From NCBI GenBank assembly GCA_913062745.1, contig CAJXXJ010000297.1, forward strand, positions 1 through 5,490: a DNA stretch of 5,490 nucleotides, written 5' to 3'. The stretch is from an uncultured Phaeodactylibacter sp. (GTDB lineage: Bacteria; Bacteroidota; Bacteroidia; Chitinophagales; Saprospiraceae). Both the position numbers and the translations under genes were made by a program. Below, piece after piece: positions 1 to 5,490 of the stretch (position 1 is its first letter; each line of letters starts with the position of its first letter). The notes under the pieces were generated by a model. That model ran no database searches, had not been told where the DNA came from, and saw nothing but the letters and a program-made list of their open reading frames with translations.

Positions 1-213
1 CCTGTGCCGGCCACCGAGGGCCTGAGCAGCCGGCTCAACCGCCTGGAGGGCATGCTGGAGCAAATCATCGAGCAGCAGCGGGGCCTGCAGCAGCAAGTCC
101 GCAGCCTGCAGGGCAGCCGTTCTGAAGATGCCGGGGCGCTCAAAGCCGAAAATGAGGAGCTCTGGCGCAAAATTGCTGAGCTGCAGCAGCAACTGCTGGA
201 TAAGCAGGAATGA
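1..213 (+). CDS. C-terminal fragment of a coiled-coil protein (5' end outside window)
   Basis: The frame is open from the first base and ends at TGA 211-213, giving 70 residues. A GTG at 4-6 could serve as a start, but the open frame at the edge makes a continuation to the left more likely. From about residue 8 to the end the sequence is almost entirely predicted helix. It is rich in Gln, Glu, Leu and Arg with heptad-like spacing of Leu and Ile (SRLNRLEGMLEQIIEQQ, then ENEELWRKIAELQQQLL), which indicates a coiled coil ending in a charged tail. No catalytic motif is visible in this part. The two membrane-protein genes follow on the same strand, the first 74 bp downstream, so the three may form one unit. 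The coiled coil may serve oligomerisation or partner binding, but the function of the whole protein cannot be told from this fragment. Confidence 0.7.
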   Translation, partial: PVPATEGLSSRLNRLEGMLEQIIEQQRGLQQQVRSLQGSRSEDAGALKAENEELWRKIAELQQQLLDKQE

Positions 214-230
214 GGCAGGGTAGGGTATGG

Positions 231-262
231 CGGAGGAACTATCCTGGCACGGCCTCCGTTTT
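231..262 (+). terminator. Weak hairpin with T-run after the coiled-coil gene
   Basis: CGGAGG at 231-236 can pair with CCTCCG at 253-258, extendable by two G-U pairs (229-230 with 259-260). The loop is 16 nt and TTTT follows at 259-262. The stem is short and the loop long for an intrinsic terminator, so this may only attenuate transcription or be chance. It lies 17 bp after the upstream stop and ends 25 bp before the next start codon. Confidence 0.25.
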
Positions 263-287
263 AAAAACTGGCAGAATACAGTAGCGT

Positions 288-839
288 ATGGCAGATAAGC
301 AACCCGAGGAAAAGTGGAAGGCGTACTGGCAACGGTTTAAGCATGCCTTCCGCCGGCGGTCAAAAGCCGAGTGGACGGAGCTCCGCAAAGAATTCGGCAG
401 TCAGGTGCGCAAAGGCCTGGTGGCCGCCTTTATCGCTGTGCTGCTGGTCATTTTAGGGCTTCCGCAAATTACCCGTTGGTACCAGAGTTTTGAAGAATGG
501 TGGTATAACCCGCCGCGCACCGTTTACCTGAGGATTATGGCGCTCGAAGCCTACTCCCTGCGCCCGATCGACAGCGTTTATGTGCAAATCATCGGCAACG
601 AGACCACCACGGCTTATACAGCCTCTACCGGAAAATCGGTGCTGACCTACGAGGCTGCTGCCGGAGAAAACGAGGTAGACCTGACACTCATACGCTCCGG
701 CTACCGGGACGTGCACTATCCGAAGCTTGGGCTGCCCCCCGGGGACGGCGACAGCAGCAGCTGGATTAAAATCCATCTGCACCCGGATAAGACGCCACAA
801 TTGGCGCCGGCTATTCAAAATAGCCCCGTATTGTACTGA
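288..839 (+). CDS. Single-pass membrane protein with extracytoplasmic beta-rich domain, unknown function
   Basis: This 183-residue protein is not one I recognise. Residues 1-42 are highly charged and basic (including FRRRSKAEW), consistent with a cytoplasmic N-terminus. Residues 43-61 form one hydrophobic transmembrane helix (GLVAAFIAVLLVILGLP), followed by an aromatic-rich juxtamembrane stretch (RWYQSFEEWWYNPP). Residues about 79-165 alternate beta-strand-like segments (TVYLRIMALEA, DSVYVQIIG, KSVLTYEAAAG, VDLTLIRSGYRDV). This pattern resembles a carboxypeptidase-regulatory-like or PEGA-like sandwich, but no diagnostic motif proves it. By the positive-inside rule the domain faces the periplasm. 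No Shine-Dalgarno site precedes ATG 288, as is usual in Bacteroidota. The next gene starts 25 bp downstream and has the same topology, so co-transcription and a joint role are likely. The ORF is intact, with no sign of truncation. Confidence 0.8.
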   Translation: MADKQPEEKWKAYWQRFKHAFRRRSKAEWTELRKEFGSQVRKGLVAAFIAVLLVILGLPQITRWYQSFEEWWYNPPRTVYLRIMALEAYSLRPIDSVYVQIIGNETTTAYTASTGKSVLTYEAAAGENEVDLTLIRSGYRDVHYPKLGLPPGDGDSSSWIKIHLHPDKTPQLAPAIQNSPVLY

Positions 840-864
840 TAATCTGGAAGATGCCTTGACACGT

Positions 865-1572
865 ATGGATAAAATGCCTAAATTAGGTGATTATGCAAAA
901 ACACTAAGAACCACCCAACCCAAAAGCTGCATGCGAACCCTTAAGTTTTCATTCTGGCTCAGCACCGCACTGGTTATTTTAACCTGTGTTTTGCTATTGG
1001 CGACCCATCCCCGGAAAAAGACCTATACCATCTCCGGTACAGTGGATGCACACGGTATCCCGCTGCCCAGTATCACCGTTTATATCACCCAACAGTCTGA
1101 CTTCCCGGGCCATGACTTCAGTAAGTTGCACCGGGCGTGGACGGATGAAAATGGTCGTTTCAGCACCGATATCTTTGGGGAGGTCAATGCTCCCTTCTAC
1201 CTGTACGTCAAGCCGGATGGCATGAAGCCTGTTCGCGAGGTGTTCTATCCCGTTGCCCGGGATGGCAAAGATCAGCAGCTGCGCAAATCCATCAGCTTTG
1301 CTCCGCTGCCCGATGAGCTCAACCTGCAGCGCTATGGCTCCGAAAACCCAAGCCTGCCTTTCTTTGGCCACCGCTGTGCAGACGAAGCTATTCAGCAGTT
1401 TCCGGTAGAAGAGATACAATTTCTGGAAAACCTGCAGCCCAAGCCCTGCCCGCGCAAGCTCGAACTGACCGTACAGGCAGACTTCTATACCCGCAAGGGG
1501 CGGATTGCGGAGCGCTATTTCCGGGAAGTGCTGAAACAGCCGGCAGGGATGTCGGACAAGATTAGGGATTGA
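865..1572 (+). CDS. Single-pass membrane protein with carboxypeptidase-regulatory-like domain, unknown function
   Basis: With the start at ATG 865 the protein has 235 residues. The frame is open back to 727, but that part overlaps the preceding gene in another frame and reads like a shadow. ATG 874, ATG 931 and TTG 856 (GGAAG five bases upstream) are alternative starts. A basic N-terminal tail leads to one transmembrane helix at about residues 29-48 (FSFWLSTALVILTCVLLLA), followed by PRKK. Residues about 53-130 look like a carboxypeptidase-regulatory-like fold: TYTISGTVDAHG, a PLPSITVYI strand, then the typical TDENGRFSTDIFG turn and strand. The remaining ~100 residues, with three cysteines, match nothing I recognise and include a helical, basic end. 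The topology copies the upstream neighbour, which suggests a paralogous or cooperating pair. The stop lies 11 bp from the stop of a convergent - strand reading frame. Confidence 0.78.
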   Translation: MDKMPKLGDYAKTLRTTQPKSCMRTLKFSFWLSTALVILTCVLLLATHPRKKTYTISGTVDAHGIPLPSITVYITQQSDFPGHDFSKLHRAWTDENGRFSTDIFGEVNAPFYLYVKPDGMKPVREVFYPVARDGKDQQLRKSISFAPLPDELNLQRYGSENPSLPFFGHRCADEAIQQFPVEEIQFLENLQPKPCPRKLELTVQADFYTRKGRIAERYFREVLKQPAGMSDKIRD

Positions 1573-1583
1573 ACACTTTTCCC

Positions 1584-1863
1584 TCACTTCAAACGGAGCA
1601 ATCCCATTTTTCTATGCTTGGTTACCATTAAGTGGTCGCCCACAAAGCCATGTATATCGTCCAGCCAGGGACGCAGGACGACTTCAAAATTATTGCTCAA
1701 CAATCCTTTATGCTCCCCATTTGTGATTTCAATAAAGCATTCCCCTTTCTCCCGGCACCATACGCCGGTCGCCTCGTATCCGTAAGGAATGGGAGCCAGC
1801 AGGCGGGTTCTGCAGTTGAAGACCTGGCCATCAACCGTAAGTAACTGGTAAGGTGAAATCCAT
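1584..1863 (-). CDS. Small uncharacterised reading frame without canonical start, possibly frameshifted
   Basis: Stop-to-stop the frame is open from 1952 down to TGA 1584-1586. From the Trp codon at 1862 it encodes about 92 residues that read like real protein: SPYQLLTVDGQVF, NCRTRLLAPIPYGYEATGVW, CREKGECFIEITNGEHKG, SNNFEVVLRPWLDDIHGFVG. There is no in-frame ATG, GTG or TTG before this part. An AAGGAG motif (1873-1868) sits 4 nt before ATG 1863, but that ATG is in the neighbouring frame and stops after ten codons. Removing one T from the TTT at 1856-1858 would join this ATG to the long frame. The other possibility is an ATT start at 1859, 8 nt after AAGGAG. So this is a frameshifted gene, a sequencing error or a rare start codon. 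It follows the SDR gene on the same strand. Three cysteines (NCR, WCREKGEC) stand out, and no family is recognised. A competing 70-codon + strand frame at 1632-1844 looks less protein-like. Confidence 0.45.
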
Positions 1864-1881
1864 TGTACTCCTTGAAGCTTT

Positions 1882-1901
1882 TGTGGGCAAATTTGCTCAC
1901 A
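1882..1901. repeat. 20-bp imperfect palindrome upstream of the small - strand ORF
   Basis: The + strand reads TGTGGGCAAA followed by TTTGCTCACA. Nine of ten positions pair with their mirror base; only G1886 opposite T1897 fails. It lies between the SDR stop (1915) and the AAGGAG/ATG of the small ORF (1873/1863). It could be an operator for a dimeric regulator or a short hairpin. No T-run follows on either strand, so it is not a standard intrinsic terminator. The TGTGA and CCACA arms on the - strand are ten bases apart, not the six of a classical CRP site. Confidence 0.5.
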
Positions 1902-1914
1902 TAATAAGAACGGA

Positions 1915-2754
1915 CTAAAAACCCTTTGGATCCGGATAACGAAAACGATACTTCAGCACCCGTTTTACTTTATCATTGCTTACCAACTTATAGGACAGTT
2001 GTTTATTCCCTACAAAAGTAGGCGGCTCCAGCCCCAGCTTTTCAGCCTGTACGGTATAAAATGCTGCCCGCGTAGGATGCTCGTCCGCCACCACGTTGAA
2101 GGTCTCGCCCCAGGCGCCCTGCCGGATGAGCTCCAGAATGATGCCGATGCAGTCCTCCCGGTGCACGAGGTTGACGGGGGCTTCGCCATTCGGCAGGTCC
2201 TTTTTGCCAGCCAGAAAACGCCCCGGCTTCCGGTTGCCGCCCACCAGGCCTGCCAGCCGCAGTACGCTGATGATAGGGTGCTGCTGCAGGGCCAGAAAGC
2301 GCTCGATGACCTCCAGCGCCCGCCCGGATGCGGTTTCTCCGGCTAAGGGGCTGTTTTCATCTACCCAATCATTATTGCTGCCGTAGACACCGGTAGAGCT
2401 GCAAAATAACAGATAGCGTACCGGGCTTTGGTGCAGCTCGTTCAGTACGGCTTTAATTTTTTGTGGATAGGTATCCTCCACCTGCGGATCGCGGCGCCCG
2501 CCCGGAGGGATATTCAGGAACAGCAGGTCGGCATCAAAAAAGTCCGCTTTTTCCGCCGCCTCCACCTCTTCTTTTACCGAAAGGAGAAAGGGCTGTATGC
2601 CGGCCTCCTCAAGGCTGCCAATCTTATTGGGGCTTGTCGTGGAGCCTTTCACGGTATAGCCCTCTGCCACGAGTGCCTGCGCCAGCGGGAAGCCCAGCCA
2701 GCCGCAGCCGAGAATGCTGATGGTACGAATAGGTTGCAGTGCAGGGCTAGCCAT
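1915..2754 (-). CDS. Atypical SDR / NAD(P)-dependent epimerase-like protein, YeeZ-like
   Basis: This 279-residue protein is a Rossmann-fold member of the atypical short-chain dehydrogenase/reductase family and resembles E. coli YeeZ, whose substrate is not established. Visible elements in order are the dinucleotide-binding GCGWLG (residues 16-21) after a first beta strand, LLFLNIPPGG (77-86), the strand and turn LLFCSSTGVYG (115-125), RLAGLVG (166-172), VNLVHRED (194-201) and a C-terminal YPDP (273-276). The usual SDR Tyr-x3-Lys is absent. The position holds TASGR (141-145), so Thr and Arg replace Tyr and Lys; from memory YeeZ also carries a T-x-SGR there. Catalysis may differ from classical SDRs, or the protein may mainly bind a cofactor. 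ATG 2754 is the first possible start and suits the fold. It lies 11 bp after the hutH stop, so co-transcription with hutH is likely, although a role in histidine breakdown is only a guess. Confidence 0.88.
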   Translation of the reverse strand: MASPALQPIRTISILGCGWLGFPLAQALVAEGYTVKGSTTSPNKIGSLEEAGIQPFLLSVKEEVEAAEKADFFDADLLFLNIPPGGRRDPQVEDTYPQKIKAVLNELHQSPVRYLLFCSSTGVYGSNNDWVDENSPLAGETASGRALEVIERFLALQQHPIISVLRLAGLVGGNRKPGRFLAGKKDLPNGEAPVNLVHREDCIGIILELIRQGAWGETFNVVADEHPTRAAFYTVQAEKLGLEPPTFVGNKQLSYKLVSNDKVKRVLKYRFRYPDPKGF

Positions 2755-2765
2755 AAAGTACAGTT

Positions 2766-4316
2766 TTAGTAATGCTCAAATTGATCATCCCATTCCGTTT
2801 GTAAGCCGTGGCTCTGCGCAATGCTCAGCAGTTCGCCATTCTGCAGCAGCCGGGCCGCCTGCCCGATGTCTTCGGCAAATACCCGGTCCGCTTCTGCGTG
2901 CGTGATAGCTGCCCGAACCCGTTCGTGCATGGCTTCCACAATCGGCGTAGACTTCAGCGGCCGCTGGAAATCCATAGCCTGGGCAGCGCACACCAATTCT
3001 ATGGCCAGTATTTGCTCCAGGTTCTCGGTAATGCGCAAGGCTTTTCGGCCACCAATCGACCCCATGCTTACATGGTCTTCCTGCCCGAGTGAGGTGGTGA
3101 TGCTGTCTGCGCTGGCCGGGAAGCATAAGCCTTTATTTTCACTGACAAGAGCGGCAGCAGTATACTGCAGGATCATGAAGCCGGAGTTTGTGCCGGTTTC
3201 CTTCATCAGCAATTTAGGCACTGCTCCGTCTATACCCGTTAGGGAAAGGTAGGAGCGGCGGTCGGAAACATTGCCCAGTTCTGCTCCTGCCAGTGCAGCG
3301 TAATCCAGCGGCAGTGCCATCGGCTGCCCGTGGAAGTTGCCGCCGCTGATGGTCAGTTCTTCGCTCCATACGACCGGGTTGTCCGTCACTGCGTTCAGCT
3401 CCACTTCCAGGCATTCTCTGAGGTGCAGCCATGCGGTGCGGGAAGCCCCGTGCACCTGCGGGATGCACCGCAGCGAGTAAGGGTCCTGCACCCGGTCGCA
3501 ACCGCTGTGCGAAGCATTGATGGAAGACCCTTCGAGCAGCCGGCGGATTCGGCCGGCTACGTGCCGGTTGCCGGCGTAGGGGCGCAGGGCGTGCAATTCC
3601 GGGTGGAAGGGCGCTGCGGACCCGAGCAGGCCTTCCACCATCATTGCCCCGATCAGGTCGGCCTGGCTCAGGCAGCGGTGCAGGCGTTCCACTACCTGCA
3701 CGGCGTAGGCCGCGATAAACTGTGTGCCATTGATAAGGGCCAGCCCTTCCTTCGGCTGTAGCTCCAGTGGTTCCATGCCCTCAGCCTGTAGCATTTGCCC
3801 GGTAGGCACTACTTCATTTTTGTAAACAACACGGCCCAGGCCAATTAGCGGCAAAAACAGATGTGCCAGTGGTGCCAGGTCGCCGGAAGCGCCCACCGAG
3901 CCTTGCCGTGGGACCACCGGGGTGATGCTTTGTTCGATCAGCCAGAGGATGCGTTTCAGCGTAGCGGGGGAAATGCCCGAATAGCCCTGGCTTAGTGCAT
4001 GTACTTTCAAAATGAGCATGAGCCGGGCAACTTCTTCAGGTACAGCTGCACCTACGCCTACGCTGTGGCTGGTCAGCAGGTTGTGCTGCAGCTTAGCGGT
4101 ATCGGATGCGGAAATTTTAGTACTGCAGAGCGGGCCGAAGCCGGTATTGATGCCGTATACAGCTGCTTCGCCCTGTGCCAGGTTGCGGACGATTTTTGCG
4201 GAGCGCTCTACCCGCTCCCAGCTGTCGTTACTGAGCTGTGCGGGCCGCTGCCCGCGGCAGATTTGCAGGGCGATGCCGGCGGTAAGCTGGTCCTGCCCGT
4301 AGTGAAAGGTGGTCAT
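2766..4316 (-). CDS. hutH: Histidine ammonia-lyase (histidase)
   Basis: This cytoplasmic enzyme converts L-histidine to trans-urocanate and ammonia, the first step of histidine degradation. From ATG 4316 it has 516 residues, close to the family norm of about 500-510. The electrophilic MIO cofactor forms from Ala-Ser-Gly at residues 143-145, inside GSVGASGDLAPLAHL. Other family landmarks are YGINTGFGPL with the catalytic Tyr54, DPYSLRCIPQVHGA, GGNFHGQP, NSGFMI and the late QEDHVSMG. No key residue is missing. An upstream ATG at 4355 would add 13 polar residues (NTNTSKKSPTLT...) and overlap the preceding gene by 20 bp. Starting at 4316 puts the catalytic Tyr and MIO at nearly the same numbers as in Pseudomonas putida HutH, so I prefer it. 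No Shine-Dalgarno site is present. The SDR gene follows 11 bp downstream. Neither hutU, hutI, hutG nor a hut regulator is in the window. Confidence 0.97.
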   Translation of the reverse strand: MTTFHYGQDQLTAGIALQICRGQRPAQLSNDSWERVERSAKIVRNLAQGEAAVYGINTGFGPLCSTKISASDTAKLQHNLLTSHSVGVGAAVPEEVARLMLILKVHALSQGYSGISPATLKRILWLIEQSITPVVPRQGSVGASGDLAPLAHLFLPLIGLGRVVYKNEVVPTGQMLQAEGMEPLELQPKEGLALINGTQFIAAYAVQVVERLHRCLSQADLIGAMMVEGLLGSAAPFHPELHALRPYAGNRHVAGRIRRLLEGSSINASHSGCDRVQDPYSLRCIPQVHGASRTAWLHLRECLEVELNAVTDNPVVWSEELTISGGNFHGQPMALPLDYAALAGAELGNVSDRRSYLSLTGIDGAVPKLLMKETGTNSGFMILQYTAAALVSENKGLCFPASADSITTSLGQEDHVSMGSIGGRKALRITENLEQILAIELVCAAQAMDFQRPLKSTPIVEAMHERVRAAITHAEADRVFAEDIGQAARLLQNGELLSIAQSHGLQTEWDDQFEHY

Positions 4317-4335
4317 GGTTAGGGTTGGGCTTTTT

Positions 4336-5490
4336 TTACTGGTATTGGTATTCAAAAGCGCCGATGTCCGGGCTCAACGGGTCCCGCTCGTTGCTGAGCA
4401 GATCGATGCTGACGTTCGGCAGCGGTTTGGCCTGCCCCTCGGCAATCGAGAGGCTATCCAAACGGTAATTGTCATTATTGGGGTTGACGAACAGCGTGTC
4501 CTGCCGGTCTGCGTTGATGCAATTGACGCAGCCGTTGCCCTCCAGGAAATCGGCATACAGGCCCTCCTGCTGTTCGAGCAGTTCATCCACCCGTACAATA
4601 CAGTTGGCAAACTGCACATCGAAGAAGAGTGGCTCACTGCCTCCGCTGATATCGGCAAAGCTCAGCTCATCGCGGCTGGAGCCGAAAAAGATAGAGTTGC
4701 GGAAGCGCGCCCGAACCGGATTGACGGCCCGTACCTGGCAGACGAATGGGTCATCGTAGCAAAAGAAATTGGAAATACCCAGCGAGGACGCATTGACGCC
4801 AAAGCTGGCTATGGTGCAGTAGTCAAAGTTATAGTTGCCGCCGAGCAGCAGCTGCACGGAGTTGCCAAAATTATTGTAGATCAGGCAGTTGGTCAGGTTG
4901 ATACTGCTGCTGAAGCCGACGATGCCGCTACTGTTCGTATTGTAAAAGCGGCAATTACGGGCGGTCAGTTCCCCCAGAGAGTCGACGTAAACGGAGAAGA
5001 TGGCATTCTTTACGGTTGTGTATTCCATAGTATTGCCCTTGCTGCCGCGGCCAATAACGATGCCCTGCCACTGCCCCGGTTCTTCGGCGAAAGCCTCCTC
5101 CAGCCGGTCGCCCTGTATGACGATAGAGTCTTCGGCGGTGCCGTTGAGGTGTATGCTGCCGTTGCCCAGCGTGTAAATGATGCCATCGTTGAAGATGCCG
5201 AACAGCTCATTTTGGGCGATACCCCCGTGCACATAAATCCGGGTGCCCGCCGCCACTTCCAGCGCACAGCTGTCGATGAGAATTTGCCCGTAAATCACGT
5301 AAGGTTTGGGGTCATCCCAGATAATAGTGCCGTTGTTGCAGCTTAGCAGAGTAGGCACGCCCCGGCTGAAGCGGTTGGGGAAGTAATTGGCGTTTTGCCC
5401 CCAGGCTTCCAGGAGGACGCTGCTGCGTTTTTCACCGGTTTCAAACACCACCTGGTCTTCGATGACAAAAGGGCTGATGGAGAGCGGGGC
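4336..5490 (-). CDS. Right-handed parallel beta-helix surface protein (N-terminus outside window)
   Basis: The frame is open to the right edge; GTG 5451 is only the first in-window start-like codon, and coding clearly continues upstream (SISPFVIEDQVVFETG). About 384 residues are visible. The first ~50 look like the end of a beta-sandwich (SVLLEAWGQNANYF). Residues ~55-90 form the start of the helix (PYVIYGQILIDSCALEVAAG, RIYVHGG). Residues ~110-235 carry repeated short strands typical of a parallel beta-helix, such as MEYTTVKNA, LTARNCRFYN, INLTNCLIYNN and FDYCTIASF, with Asn ladders. The C-terminus, DPLSPDIGAFEYQYQ, is the tail common to Bacteroidota beta-helix proteins, possibly the choice-of-anchor Q type. 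No type IX sorting domain follows it. The protein is probably an exported lipoprotein or surface protein, but its signal peptide lies off the window. Role and ligand are unknown. A 345-codon antisense frame is a shadow. The hutH start follows 19 bp after the stop. Confidence 0.88.
   Translation of the reverse strand, partial: APLSISPFVIEDQVVFETGEKRSSVLLEAWGQNANYFPNRFSRGVPTLLSCNNGTIIWDDPKPYVIYGQILIDSCALEVAAGTRIYVHGGIAQNELFGIFNDGIIYTLGNGSIHLNGTAEDSIVIQGDRLEEAFAEEPGQWQGIVIGRGSKGNTMEYTTVKNAIFSVYVDSLGELTARNCRFYNTNSSGIVGFSSSINLTNCLIYNNFGNSVQLLLGGNYNFDYCTIASFGVNASSLGISNFFCYDDPFVCQVRAVNPVRARFRNSIFFGSSRDELSFADISGGSEPLFFDVQFANCIVRVDELLEQQEGLYADFLEGNGCVNCINADRQDTLFVNPNNDNYRLDSLSIAEGQAKPLPNVSIDLLSNERDPLSPDIGAFEYQYQ

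Noticed and set aside
61..205. CAG/CTG-rich tract as a repeat array
   Set aside because: It reflects Gln/Leu codons of the coiled coil, not a periodic DNA repeat.
994..1587. 197-codon - strand ORF antisense to the second membrane protein
   Set aside because: The + strand product has a clear transmembrane helix and a carboxypeptidase-regulatory-like domain; the antisense product shows neither.
1632..1844. 70-codon + strand ORF in the gap between convergent genes
   Set aside because: The - strand frame over the same bases is more protein-like, and this ORF has no ribosome binding site or recognisable feature.
1697..1900. 67-codon - strand ORF starting at GTG 1900
   Set aside because: After the first ~20 residues it turns into an unlikely composition, and it overlaps the better long frame 1584-1863. 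Its start could matter only if a frameshift joins the two.
1882..1901. CRP/FNR-type binding site
   Set aside because: The outer TGTGA/CCACA arms look similar, but their spacing is 10 bases, not 6, so the palindrome is reported only as an unassigned dyad.
2428..2769. 113-codon + strand ORF antisense to the SDR gene
   Set aside because: The SDR gene on the opposite strand has unmistakable family motifs, so this is a shadow.
4331..4337. Seven-T run as a terminator
   Set aside because: No stem precedes it on the + strand, and on the - strand it is an A-run just after the beta-helix stop, ahead of hutH.
4309..5346. 345-codon + strand ORF antisense to the beta-helix gene
   Set aside because: It is a shadow frame: Ala/Val/Asp-rich with no recognisable domain, while the opposite strand shows clear beta-helix repeats and a family-typical C-terminus.

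Overview
The window most likely comes from a member of the Bacteroidota, perhaps near Saprospiria or Lewinella. This is inferred from three things: moderately GC-rich genes that mostly lack Shine-Dalgarno sites, a secreted parallel beta-helix protein ending in a DIGAFEY-type tail, and short membrane proteins carrying carboxypeptidase-regulatory-like folds. No RNA gene, insertion sequence, CRISPR array or origin was seen.

Layout. From 1 to 1572 everything reads on the + strand. It holds the coiled-coil C-terminus of a gene entering from the left (1-213), then two single-pass membrane proteins (288-839 and 865-1572). Both have a basic N-terminus, one transmembrane helix and a beta-rich domain predicted outside the cytoplasm. 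Close spacing suggests one transcription unit of unknown function. From 1584 to 5490 everything reads on the - strand. In transcription order it holds a beta-helix surface protein whose start lies beyond the right edge (4336-5490), histidine ammonia-lyase HutH (2766-4316), and a YeeZ-like atypical SDR/epimerase (1915-2754). Last comes a small uncharacterised reading frame (about 1584-1863) that looks coding but has no ordinary in-frame start codon. The two halves converge, with only 11 bp between the + strand stop and the - strand stop.

How the genes relate. HutH catalyses the first step of histidine degradation (histidine to urocanate and ammonia). The SDR gene begins 11 bp after the hutH stop and is probably co-transcribed. 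No hutU, hutI or hutG is present, so any complete Hut pathway must be encoded elsewhere. The beta-helix protein has no evident link to histidine catabolism. The points most worth a second look are the start-less small ORF, the 20-bp near-perfect palindrome just upstream of it (1882-1901), and the tandem pair of look-alike membrane proteins behind a coiled-coil gene.
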